This document shows, piece by piece, positions 43,220 through 49,646 of a DNA stretch of 64,000 bases. Where the stretch lies: the NCBI RefSeq assembly GCF_009662475.1, contig NZ_CP045571.1, forward strand, positions 1,362,501-1,426,500, in the 5' to 3' direction. This stretch comes from Acidithiobacillus thiooxidans ATCC 19377 (lineage in GTDB: Bacteria > Pseudomonadota > Gammaproteobacteria > Acidithiobacillales > Acidithiobacillaceae). The notes beneath the pieces were generated by a model. That model worked only from the letters and a program-made list of their open reading frames with translations. It did not search any database and was not told the DNA's origin. Every line of letters begins with the position of its first letter. Positions within the stretch are counted from its first letter, which is position 1. Position numbers and translations under genes: made by a program.

Positions 43220-43308
43220 CCCCCACTGGTGGAAGTGGTAGACACACCTGGTTAAGAACCAGGCGCCGCATAATTGGCATATAGGTTCGAGCCCTATGAG
43301 GGGGACCA
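43220..43308 (+). tRNA. tRNA-Leu (AAG)
   Basis: Class II. Anticodon arm CCTGG-TTAAGAA-CCAGG, so the anticodon is AAG with A at position 34. Acceptor CCCCCAC/GAGGGGG has one A-A mismatch; A73, CCA. Bacterial Leu(CUU) decoding normally uses GAG or TAG, so A34 here is unusual. Confidence 0.9.
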
Positions 43309-43351
43309 TTTCAGTTGATGCACAATCAGCAAGCACTCAAGGAGATTCACC

Positions 43352-43579
43352 ATGAAAAAGGAAACGCTGGTCATTCGACCGGAAAAGCACAAGCGGCGAA
43401 TAGGGGTAATGCCGACCTACGCGCAGCGGGACCGCACGAAGTACACGCGCAAGGTGAAACATCGCGGTCGTGAAACCCATACTGGAGAGCGACACGGAAA
43501 GAATTTTGCGGATCTTTTTCCGAGTCGCTTTTGTAGTCAAGGCCGGATTAGCTCAGACGGAAGAGCAGACGCCCCGTAA
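43352..43579 (+). CDS. Small basic protein in the tRNA array, 3' end overlaps a tRNA
   Basis: 75 codons starting MKKETLVIRPEKHKRRIGVMP, with AAGGAGATT before the ATG. Very basic (Lys/Arg/His about 35 percent), so RNA or DNA binding is plausible. The last 13 codons and stop lie inside tRNA-Thr(CGT), so either translation reads into the tRNA gene or the natural stop has been lost. Confidence 0.5.
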   Translation: MKKETLVIRPEKHKRRIGVMPTYAQRDRTKYTRKVKHRGRETHTGERHGKNFADLFPSRFCSQGRISSDGRADAP

Positions 43580-43617
43580 GCGTCAGGTCCGCAGTTCGAT
43601 TCTGCGATCCGGCACCA
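43542..43617 (+). tRNA. tRNA-Thr (CGT)
   Basis: Acceptor GCCGGAT/ATCCGGC, anticodon arm GACGC-CCCGTAA-GCGTC, T-loop TTCGATT, A73, CCA. Confidence 0.94.
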
Positions 43618-43642
43618 AAATTTGAGAGATTTTTTTGATTAT

Positions 43643-43716
43643 TCAGGGTTCGTCTAATGGTAGGACAGCGGCCTTTGACGCCGCGAACCGTGGTTCGAGT
43701 CCACGACCCTGAACCA
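43643..43716 (+). tRNA. tRNA-Gln (TTG)
   Basis: Acceptor TCAGGGT/ACCCTGA, anticodon arm GCGGC-CTTTGAC-GCCGC, T-loop TTCGAGT, A73, CCA. Confidence 0.94.
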
Positions 43717-43731
43717 ATTTTGAAAGGCTTC

Positions 43732-43821
43732 GGAAAAGTGGCAGAGTGGTTTAATGCGTCCGGCCTGAACCCGGAAGGTCGTCTTAACGGTCCGTGAGTT
43801 CGAATCTCACCTTTTCCGCCA
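43732..43821 (+). tRNA. tRNA-Ser (TGA)
   Basis: Class II. Acceptor GGAAAAG/CTTTTCC, anticodon arm TCCGG-CCTGAAC-CCGGA, long variable arm, G73, CCA. Confidence 0.94.
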
Positions 43822-43827
43822 ATTTTT

Positions 43828-43902
43828 GCACGATAGTCTGATGTGGTGAGGTGGTAGGTTAAAAACCTGCTTAGGTCGGTTCGATTCCGGCATCGTGCTC
43901 CA
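43828..43902 (+). tRNA. tRNA with anticodon AAA (Phe-type, atypical)
   Basis: Acceptor GCACGAT/ATCGTGC is perfect. The anticodon arm GTAGG-TTAAAAA-CCTGC puts AAA at 34-36, which would read UUU/UUC if A34 is modified. T-loop TTCGATT with stem GTCGG/CCGGC. The D-arm (TCTGATGTGGTGAGG) pairs poorly and the discriminator is T, not the A normal for Phe. A regular tRNA-Phe(GAA) is present at 44665. Confidence 0.65.
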
Positions 43903-43906
43903 TTTT

Positions 43907-43982
43907 GGAACTGTAGCTCAGAGTGTAGAGCGTCTGGCTCATAACCAGGTGGTCGAAGGTTCGAGTCCTTCCGGTTCCACCA
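43907..43982 (+). tRNA. tRNA-Met (CAT)
   Basis: Acceptor GGAACTG/CGGTTCC, anticodon loop CTCATAA, T-loop TTCGAGT, A73, CCA. Could be elongator Met or Ile2. Confidence 0.9.
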
Positions 43983-44016
43983 TAATTTAGGTAACGATAA
44001 TAAGGCCATTTTTAAC

Positions 44017-44091
44017 GCATCGTTAGCTCAGCGGTAGAGCATTCGACCGATAATCGAAAGGTCGGTGGTTCGATTCCACCCCGATGCACCA
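44017..44091 (+). tRNA. tRNA-Ile (GAT)
   Basis: Anticodon arm TTCGA-CCGATAA-TCGAA. Acceptor GCATCGT/CCGATGC with one mismatch at 7-66; A73, CCA. Confidence 0.92.
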
Positions 44092-44092
44092 A

Positions 44093-44165
44093 GGACAATT
44101 AGCTCAGTTGGGAGAGCGGCGGGGTCATAATCCGCAGGTCGCCAGTTCGATTCTGGCATTGTCCT
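44093..44165 (+). tRNA. tRNA with anticodon CAT (Met or Ile2), no encoded CCA
   Basis: Acceptor GGACAAT/ATTGTCC, anticodon arm GCGGG-GTCATAA-TCCGC, T-loop TTCGATT, T73. The 3' bases are CCG, shared with the 5' end of the next tRNA, so CCA must be added by the nucleotidyltransferase. Confidence 0.85.
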
Positions 44166-44167
44166 CC

Positions 44168-44242
44168 GCGTTCTTAGCTCAGCGGTAGAGCGTCGTCTTT
44201 ACACGGCGAATGTCGTAGGTTCGATCCCTACAGAACGCACCA
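44168..44242 (+). tRNA. tRNA-Val (TAC)
   Basis: Acceptor GCGTTCT/AGAACGC, anticodon arm TCGTC-TTTACAC-GGCGA, T-loop TTCGATC, A73, CCA. Confidence 0.93.
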
Positions 44243-44247
44243 TTTTT

Positions 44248-44322
44248 GCGGGAATAGCTCAGTGGTAGAGCACAACCTTGCCAAGGTTGGGGTCGCGAGT
44301 TCGAGCCTCGTTTCCCGCTCCA
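44248..44322 (+). tRNA. tRNA-Gly (GCC)
   Basis: Acceptor GCGGGAA/TTCCCGC, anticodon arm CAACC-TTGCCAA-GGTTG, T-loop TTCGAGC, T73, CCA. Confidence 0.95.
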
Positions 44323-44323
44323 C

Positions 44324-44400
44324 GCCCATATAGCTCAGTTGGACAGAGCGCACGGCTACGAACTGTGAGGTCGCGGGTTCGACTCCTGCTATGGGCACCA
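44324..44400 (+). tRNA. tRNA-Arg (ACG)
   Basis: Acceptor GCCCATA/TATGGGC, anticodon arm CACGG-CTACGAA-CTGTG (A34 would become inosine), A73, CCA. Confidence 0.94.
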
Positions 44401-44404
44401 ACAC

Positions 44405-44479
44405 GCTTCTATCGGCTATCGGTCAGGCCCCAAGGTTCTCAACCTTGTGAGGCGGGTTCGACTCCCGCTGGGAGCACCA
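44405..44479 (+). tRNA. tRNA-Glu (CTC)
   Basis: Acceptor GCTTCTA/TGGGAGC with G-T pairs, anticodon arm CAAGG-TTCTCAA-CCTTG, T-loop TTCGACT, A73, CCA. Confidence 0.9.
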
Positions 44480-44485
44480 AACCAT

Positions 44486-44562
44486 GCTCTCATCCAGCTA
44501 GCGGTCTAGGCGGCCGGCCTTTCAAGCCGGAAACGCGGGTTCAAATCCCGCTGGGAGCACCA
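44486..44562 (+). tRNA. tRNA-Glu (TTC)
   Basis: Acceptor GCTCTCA/TGGGAGC, anticodon arm CCGGC-CTTTCAA-GCCGG, T-loop TTCAAAT, A73, CCA. Shares its 3' third with the neighbouring Glu(CTC) gene, pointing to duplication. Confidence 0.9.
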
Positions 44563-44574
44563 ATTCTGTATATA

Positions 44575-44658
44575 GCCCTGATGGTGGAATGGCAGACACA
44601 CCTGGTTCAGAACCAGATGCCGAAAGGTGTGCCGGTTCAAATCCGGCCCAGGGTACCA
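44575..44658 (+). tRNA. tRNA-Leu (CAG)
   Basis: Class II. Anticodon arm CCTGG-TTCAGAA-CCAGA, T-loop TTCAAAT, A73, CCA; acceptor GCCCTGA/CCAGGGT with one mismatch. Confidence 0.9.
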
Positions 44659-44664
44659 AATCAT

Positions 44665-44740
44665 GCAGCGATAGCTCAGTTGGTAGAGCACCGGTCTGAA
44701 GAGCCGGGTGTCGCAAGTTCGATTCTTGCTCGCTGCGCCA
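44665..44740 (+). tRNA. tRNA-Phe (GAA)
   Basis: Acceptor GCAGCGA/TCGCTGC, anticodon arm CCGGT-CTGAAGA-GCCGG, T-loop TTCGATT, G73, CCA. Confidence 0.92.
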
Positions 44741-44790
44741 ATTTTTTTCTATGCGTACTCCATGAAAGCCCGTGGGAGTTGCTGGCGGCC

Positions 44791-44863
44791 TTGGGTGTCG
44801 CCGCGTGCGAAGCCGCAAGACCCAGGCCTGGGCCAGGATGGTTCAAGTCCACGGCCCAACCCA
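44791..44863 (+). other. tRNA-like sequence of 73 bases, not a standard cloverleaf
   Basis: TTGGGTG at the 5' end can pair with GGCCCAA near the 3' end, a TTCAAGT T-loop sits at the right distance and the end reads CCCA. The D-arm lacks GG and no clean anticodon arm forms; CCCAGG/CCTGGG is a palindrome instead. Probably a decayed tRNA of the array. Confidence 0.25.
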
Positions 44864-44864
44864 A

Positions 44865-45086
44865 TCATGCAGGACCAATATCGGGATCCATGTCCAGGGG
44901 ATCACCCCACTCATGCCGCAGTTCACCACGACGTGCAGCCGGTACAGAAATGCCATCAAACAGGTCTTTAAGTGGTGCAAGTTCTTTCGGCAGGGAGGCA
45001 ATACTGGAGAGTGATTCGATGATTTTTCCAGCTTCCCGTTCCGTCATCGTCGCCACAACGGTTTGATCTTTGACGTTAACCTGCAT
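44865..45086 (-). CDS. Small hypothetical protein (73 aa) in the array
   Basis: AAGGAGCATCCC precedes the ATG. MQVNVKDQTVVATMTEREAGKIIESL then an acidic tail DPLDMDPDIG. Overlaps the upstream minus-strand gene by 11 bases, so they form a two-gene unit running against the tRNAs. No family; phage or ICE-type. Confidence 0.55.
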   Translation of the reverse strand: MQVNVKDQTVVATMTEREAGKIIESLSSIASLPKELAPLKDLFDGISVPAARRGELRHEWGDPLDMDPDIGPA

Positions 45087-45288
45087 GGGATGCTCCTTGA
45101 TAAAAGGACTTCGGTTGGCGGAATGTATTCTCCATGGAAAGCACCGCTTCCGCAGTGAGATAGGCTAAATCCAGTGTGGAGCGATTCAACTCCCCCGCTT
45201 TTTTGAGTAAGACATCTGAAACCTTATCAGCCTCAGATTTGCTCATAATGAGCCGAAAACCACCGTTGGACTGTTTTTCCAATTTCAT
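45076..45288 (-). CDS. Small hypothetical protein (70 aa) in the array
   Basis: GGAGG lies five bases before the ATG. MKLEKQSNGGFRLIMSKSEADKVSDVL then LDLAYLTAEAVLSMENTF; one predicted helix-rich domain. First gene of the minus-strand pair. Function unknown. Confidence 0.55.
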   Translation of the reverse strand: MKLEKQSNGGFRLIMSKSEADKVSDVLLKKAGELNRSTLDLAYLTAEAVLSMENTFRQPKSFYQGASHAG

Positions 45289-45415
45289 CAGAACCTCCAG
45301 AATCGAATACACATTGATGTAGACCACAAAACCTGAATGGCGTTCTGACCGGTTGAGGCCCAATGCCATTGTCCGCATCTTGGTTGTGTGCGAATCCGTT
45401 TTGAATTTTTTCATG

Positions 45416-45490
45416 ACCCGCATGGTGGAATGGGAAGACACGATGTTTGCGTAAGCAGTTGCTGGTTCGAGTCCGGCTGCGGGTCCCCAT
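45416..45490 (+). other. Degenerate Leu-type tRNA
   Basis: GACCCGCA pairs over eight bases with TGCGGGTC. The D-arm TGGTGGAATGGGAAGACAC is Leu-like and the T-arm GCTGG-TTCGAGT-CCGGC is good, but the anticodon arm does not form (GATGTTTGCGTAAGCAG) and the variable arm is missing. Likely deleted or decayed. Confidence 0.4.
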
Positions 45491-45504
45491 CATTGACCAG
45501 TTTT

Positions 45505-45607
45505 GCAGGAATAGCTTACGGAAAGCGTCCGGGCGTGAAAGCTCGGGAGAGGTGTTGGGTGATGGCGCATAAGCCCGATCAGCGTTCGACTCGCACGTCC
45601 TGCTCCA
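45505..45607 (+). other. Aberrant tRNA of 103 bases with an extra hairpin in the T-arm
   Basis: Acceptor GCAGGAA/GTCCTGC, D-arm GCTT-ACGGA-AAGC, an anticodon arm with a six-base loop GTGAAA, and T-loop TTCGACT with CGCAC after it. Between GTG and CG of the expected T-stem (GTGCG/CGCAC) lie about 28 extra bases that fold as TTGGG...CCCGA. T73 and CCA are present. Confidence 0.45.
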
Positions 45608-45675
45608 TCATACTGAAATACCGCGAGGGGCCAACATGCAACACGTTGATTGCGATATGAATTACAGAAAATAAT

Positions 45676-45697
45676 GCCCCAAAACGGGGCTTTAGGG
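45676..45697 (+). terminator. Possible terminator between tRNA groups
   Basis: GCCCC-AAAAC-GGGGC followed by TTTAGG; short, GC-rich stem with a weak T-run. Confidence 0.35.
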
Positions 45698-45774
45698 GCC
45701 AATGCTAGGTAATCGATTGTTTATTAAACCATTTAAATCTAAAATGCTTGCAAATGACACATCAATCTCCCCTT

Positions 45775-45851
45775 GCCCCTTTAGCTCAGTGGACCAGAGC
45801 ATCCGGCTTCGAACCGGATGGTCGGGAGTTCGAACCTTCCAAGAGGCACCA
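45775..45851 (+). tRNA. tRNA-Arg (TCG)
   Basis: Anticodon arm TCCGG-CTTCGAA-CCGGA, T-loop TTCGAAC, A73, CCA; acceptor GCCCCTT/AAGAGGC with one C-A mismatch. Confidence 0.92.
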
Positions 45852-45852
45852 T

Positions 45853-45929
45853 GCGGTTGTAGCTCAGCTGGATAGAGCATTCGCCTTCTAAGCGAAGTGT
45901 CGCAGGTTCGAGTCCTGCCCACCGCGCCA
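45853..45929 (+). tRNA. tRNA-Arg (TCT)
   Basis: Anticodon arm TTCGC-CTTCTAA-GCGAA, T-loop TTCGAGT, G73, CCA; acceptor GCGGTTG/CCACCGC with one mismatch. Confidence 0.92.
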
Positions 45930-45933
45930 ATTC

Positions 45934-46010
45934 GCCCCTGTAGCTCAACGGGATAGAGCGTTCGCCTCCTATGCGAAGGGTTGTCGGTTCGACTCCGGCC
46001 AAGGGCACCA
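45934..46010 (+). tRNA. tRNA-Arg (CCT)
   Basis: Anticodon arm TTCGC-CTCCTAT-GCGAA, T-loop TTCGACT, A73, CCA; acceptor GCCCCTG/CAAGGGC with one mismatch. Last gene of the array; three Arg genes stand together. Confidence 0.92.
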
Positions 46011-46101
46011 ATTTTCATTTTTCATCAGGTTACTCAAAGGAATTACACAACGGGATGCCCGCCTGTCACGACGGCATCCCCTCTTGCTAAGGAGGTGAAA
46101 C

Positions 46102-46656
46102 GTGGCAGCCATACTTCGATTGGACAGCGCTGGTAACCCTCTGCATTGGATTCACCACGAAGAAGCGGCCTGTTATTACGCCAAGGGCATGGTGGCCTGG
46201 ACCATCGGTGAACCATTCCGAATTTTGCATGGTGGCCGCAACCGCCTCACTGGGTTGCTTTCGTACATGGATATCCATCCCGTCATTGCTATTCATGGCG
46301 TACAGCATGCCACACGCAATCAGTGGCGAGCCCCATCGCTCACCAATCCGTCCCTGTTCCGGCGCGATGGGCACCTGTGCCTGTACTGCGGCAAACCTTT
46401 CAGCGACCATCACCTGACCCGTGACCACGTTATCCCATCGTCCAGAGGGGGCAAGGACACCTGGACCAATGTCGTATCCGCCTGCAAGCGTTGCAACAAT
46501 CACAAGGGAGCCAGAACTCCCGAGCAGGCCGGGATGAAGTTGCTGGCAGTGCCCTACACGCCCAATCCGTACGAATATCTGTATCTGACAGGTCGAAACA
46601 TTCTGGCCGATCAAATGGATTTTTTACGGTCTGGATTCAACAAGCTGCAGGCTTAA
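46102..46656 (+). CDS. HNH endonuclease
   Basis: 184 residues. GTG start with AAGGAGG six bases upstream. The ββα-metal domain is CLYCGKPF...LTRDHVIPSSRGGKDTWTNVVSACKRCNNHKG, with both zinc CxxC pairs, the catalytic His in DHVIP and the Asn. The N-terminal half has no recognised domain. Such stand-alone HNH nucleases accompany tRNA arrays of phages and mobile elements. A GGGATGCC/GGCATCCC hairpin at 46050-46079 lies in its leader. Confidence 0.88.
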   Translation: MAAILRLDSAGNPLHWIHHEEAACYYAKGMVAWTIGEPFRILHGGRNRLTGLLSYMDIHPVIAIHGVQHATRNQWRAPSLTNPSLFRRDGHLCLYCGKPFSDHHLTRDHVIPSSRGGKDTWTNVVSACKRCNNHKGARTPEQAGMKLLAVPYTPNPYEYLYLTGRNILADQMDFLRSGFNKLQA

Positions 46657-46661
46657 AAAAG

Positions 46662-46727
46662 TGTAGGATGCAAATAAAGTTGGTAACAACGAAATAAAGT
46701 TGGTAACTTACAAATAAAGATGGTAAC
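46662..46727. repeat. Tn7-like transposon end (tnsA side) with three TnsB-type sites
   Basis: The end starts TGTAGGATGC at 46662, six bases after the HNH stop. AAATAAAGTTGGTAAC occurs at 46672-46687 and 46692-46707 and, with one change (AAATAAAGATGGTAAC), at 46712-46727, exactly 20 bp apart. The AATAAAG core recalls TnsB sites of Tn7. tnsA begins 42 bases later, as at the right end of Tn7. The other end is not recognised in the window. Confidence 0.82.
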
Positions 46728-46768
46728 TTTCCTCCGTATACTTATGTTCAGAGTTGGAGGTACGGATC

Positions 46769-47587
46769 TTGACCTGCTTACCCCTTGACCACCGTTCGCA
46801 GAAATGGATTAAACAAGGTCGGGGAAGGGGCTCAGGAAAAGATTACCAACCCTGGTTGACTGTCAGAGACCTGCCTTCTGCAGGACGGTCTCATAGAATC
46901 TGGGGAGTCCAGACTCAACGGACCCACCATCTGCTGTCGGATCTCGAACTGGCGGCTTTTTTTCTATTTGACTGGAATCCATCTGTCGCTGATATCCGCG
47001 AGCAATATCCTCTCCGCTTAGAGGATACCAGTGAGCTTGCCACGCAAGCACAGATTCGCCATCCGGAAGTACGAGGACAAGTTCAGATCATGTCCACGGA
47101 TTTTCTAGTGGATACCAATAAACCAGAACTTCCAAGAATGGCTATTCAGGTAAAAACCTCTTCAGATCTTTGCAACCCTAGAACCATAGAAAAACTGGAA
47201 CTTGAACGACAATATTGGGAATTAAAGGGAGTTCCGTGGTATCTGCTGACGGAAAAACAAATACCCAAGACCGTCACCAAGAACATTGCCTGGCTGTATC
47301 CCGCCCAACTGGTTCTGGATGAGATCGAAAATACTCTGAATATGACACCAATTTATTTAGGCTTCTTTACAAAGCATCCGATGTTACAGATTTCTCAGGC
47401 TGCAATGATGCTTGATCAAGCTTATGCACTGTCTCCAGGAGAGTCCTTGCAAAGGATCCGCTCGCTTTTAGCTCTGAGAGTTTTCTTGTTCGACCTCAGA
47501 AAACCTTGGTCAAAGCTGGCTGTTGGAGATCTACAAGCATCTTCAGATCTCGATTCACTGAGGAACTCTTATGTTGCGAATCAATGA
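46769..47587 (+). CDS. tnsA: TnsA endonuclease of a Tn7-like transposon
   Basis: About 272 residues from a TTG start that has GGAGG eight bases upstream (another TTG lies at 46754). Restriction-enzyme-like active-site residues are seen in LSDLELAAFFLFDWNP (Glu), IMSTDFLVDT (Asp) and AIQVKTSSDL (Gln-x-Lys). TnsA cuts the 5' ends of the element so that it moves by cut-and-paste. It overlaps tnsB by 17 bases. Confidence 0.92.
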   Translation: MTCLPLDHRSQKWIKQGRGRGSGKDYQPWLTVRDLPSAGRSHRIWGVQTQRTHHLLSDLELAAFFLFDWNPSVADIREQYPLRLEDTSELATQAQIRHPEVRGQVQIMSTDFLVDTNKPELPRMAIQVKTSSDLCNPRTIEKLELERQYWELKGVPWYLLTEKQIPKTVTKNIAWLYPAQLVLDEIENTLNMTPIYLGFFTKHPMLQISQAAMMLDQAYALSPGESLQRIRSLLALRVFLFDLRKPWSKLAVGDLQASSDLDSLRNSYVANQ

Positions 47588-49646
47588 TGTCGTAACATTC
47601 GAAGGAACCCGGTATCGCATTCTTGATGTATCGAAAATTCGATACACTTGGATTAAGATCGACTCCGATAAGTCTTTGCCGGAACGGATTTCACTGGCGG
47701 AAGTAGATGAGCTTATCCATGCTGAGGCACTAAAAAAAATTGACGATCCCTTTTCGCATCTTGCAGTTCAGCTTCCGGAGCATGGCTCGGGAGCACAGCA
47801 AACCCGCGACAAACGTTTCGCGATTATCGAGCCTTTAATACATCAGCCGGACATCTGTTTTCGAAGTGGCCGAGGCGCACTGGTTCAGCAGATCGCAAAT
47901 GACTCCGGGACGGCTAAAAAAACAATATATGCCTATCTTCGCCAATATTGGCAGCGAGGTTGCATACCAAACGCACTCTTGCCAGATTATTATAAGTCAG
48001 GTGGGCGCGGAAAAAAAAGAACAGCCACGAAGAAAAAATTAGGGCGTCCGAGACGTATAGCGCACGGTACGGGGGCAATAATAGATGACAGCATTGAACG
48101 CATGTTTCGCATTGTGCTTGATCGGCATTATCTGACTGAAAAAAGCCATTCTCTGCCTTATGCTCATCGGCGCTTCGAGGATATGTTCGAAACAGCTCAC
48201 CCGGATATATCGAAAGAGAATTTCCCGACCGTCGCCCAACTGCGATATTTCTATGAACGTGAATATGTCCAGCCTGAACGTATCCGTCTGAGGGTCAATA
48301 AGATCGAGTATCAGAAGGACATCAGGCCGTTACAGGGAACAGCTACAGCCGAAGTTCACGGTCCTGGTGCGCGATACGAAATCGACGCTACTATTGCAGA
48401 TATTTATCTGCTCTCCGCTGACCGACAAAAGATCATTGGCCGACCAACCTTGTATGTAGTTGTCGATGTTTACAGCAGATTGATCGCCGGTTTTTATGTG
48501 GGGCTTGAAAATCCCTCTTATGTTACCGCCATGTTGGCACTGGTGACGGCCATGACTGATAAGTCTCAGCTATGCCATTCTTTCGGCTATGACATAGAAC
48601 CAGAAGATTGGCCATCCATGGGGCTACCGGACGCCATTTTGGCAGATCGTGGAGAACTGCTTGGTCATCAGATTGAATACCTGGAGCAGTCCTTTGGAGT
48701 CCGAATTGAGAATACGCCGCCGTATCGTGGGGATGCGAAGGGTATCGTTGAACGGCACTTCCGGACCATTCAAGCGGACTTCAAACCATTTGCGCCAGGA
48801 GTAGTTGCGGGCACCATCATTAAGAAGCGGGGCGGGAAAGATTATCGATTGGACGCAACACTCACCTTGGCAGATTTCACTAAAATCATTATCGGCTCCA
48901 TTCTGCATCGCAACCAGAGTTCGGTATTGGTCAAATATGATCGCGATCCGGATATGCCCGACACCCTCGCTCCGGTGCCCCTCAATATCTGGCGCTGGGG
49001 TATTCAAAATCGCAGTGGACGACTGCGTAACACGTCTGAGGCGGCGTTGAGGCTGGCAATGCTGCCGCGTCAAAAGGCGACGCTTTCCGATTTTGGTATT
49101 CGGTGCTTTGGTGCCTATTACACCTGTAATGAGTTGCTGGCATCCGGTTGGTTACATAGAAGCGGGCGACAGCGGCCCGGCTCATTTGTGGCCGCTTACG
49201 ATCCTTCAGTAGCCGATATCATTTATGTCTTCCCTGATGTATCCAAATCGGATTATTGGGAATGCTCGCTCACCGATCGCTCAAGGGAATTCAGGGGGCG
49301 AACGATGTGGGAGCTCTGGGATAGTCAGCAGCAACAACGAAAATCAACAGCGACAGCTAAATTAGAGGAGGCAGAAAGTAAAAGAGTGCTGGAAAACGTG
49401 ATTCAGGAAACGATCCAACGAGCGGAAAAATTACGTCCTTCTTCCTTTGGCGAATCGAAAACAGAAACTTTGGCTGGCATCAACCAAAACCGCCGGGATG
49501 CCCGTGAGCAGGAACGCCAGCAACGACGTGTGGATAGCCAATCAACAAAGCCGAAACCCAAAGCAGAGGTCAGGTATTTGACTGAACAACCCGAAAATGT
49601 TGCTTTCCCAGATTTTCTGGATGATCTGTTTGGAGATGATATATGA
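47571..49646 (+). CDS. tnsB: TnsB DDE transposase of a Tn7-like transposon
   Basis: 691 residues, close to Tn7 TnsB. N-terminal DNA-binding domains (GRPRR segment near 158) are followed by the integrase core with Asp272 (YEIDATIAD), Asp359 (DAILADRGELLG) and Glu394 (GIVERHFRTI). The C-terminal tail is charged and ends EQPENVAFPDFLDDLFGDDI, a likely TnsC-contact hook. It binds the end repeats and joins 3' ends to the target. Overlaps tnsC by four bases. Confidence 0.94.
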   Translation: MLRINDVVTFEGTRYRILDVSKIRYTWIKIDSDKSLPERISLAEVDELIHAEALKKIDDPFSHLAVQLPEHGSGAQQTRDKRFAIIEPLIHQPDICFRSGRGALVQQIANDSGTAKKTIYAYLRQYWQRGCIPNALLPDYYKSGGRGKKRTATKKKLGRPRRIAHGTGAIIDDSIERMFRIVLDRHYLTEKSHSLPYAHRRFEDMFETAHPDISKENFPTVAQLRYFYEREYVQPERIRLRVNKIEYQKDIRPLQGTATAEVHGPGARYEIDATIADIYLLSADRQKIIGRPTLYVVVDVYSRLIAGFYVGLENPSYVTAMLALVTAMTDKSQLCHSFGYDIEPEDWPSMGLPDAILADRGELLGHQIEYLEQSFGVRIENTPPYRGDAKGIVERHFRTIQADFKPFAPGVVAGTIIKKRGGKDYRLDATLTLADFTKIIIGSILHRNQSSVLVKYDRDPDMPDTLAPVPLNIWRWGIQNRSGRLRNTSEAALRLAMLPRQKATLSDFGIRCFGAYYTCNELLASGWLHRSGRQRPGSFVAAYDPSVADIIYVFPDVSKSDYWECSLTDRSREFRGRTMWELWDSQQQQRKSTATAKLEEAESKRVLENVIQETIQRAEKLRPSSFGESKTETLAGINQNRRDAREQERQQRRVDSQSTKPKPKAEVRYLTEQPENVAFPDFLDDLFGDDI

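Noticed and set aside
45416-45490. tRNA-Sec candidate because of an 8-bp acceptor stem
   Set aside because: No TCA anticodon, no long variable arm and no proper anticodon arm; a decayed Leu-type tRNA explains it better.
46050-46079. Asp-type tRNA fragment (CCTGTCACGA in a hairpin)
   Set aside because: GGGATGCC/GGCATCCC makes one simple hairpin; there is no D- or T-arm. It is more likely a leader hairpin of the HNH gene.
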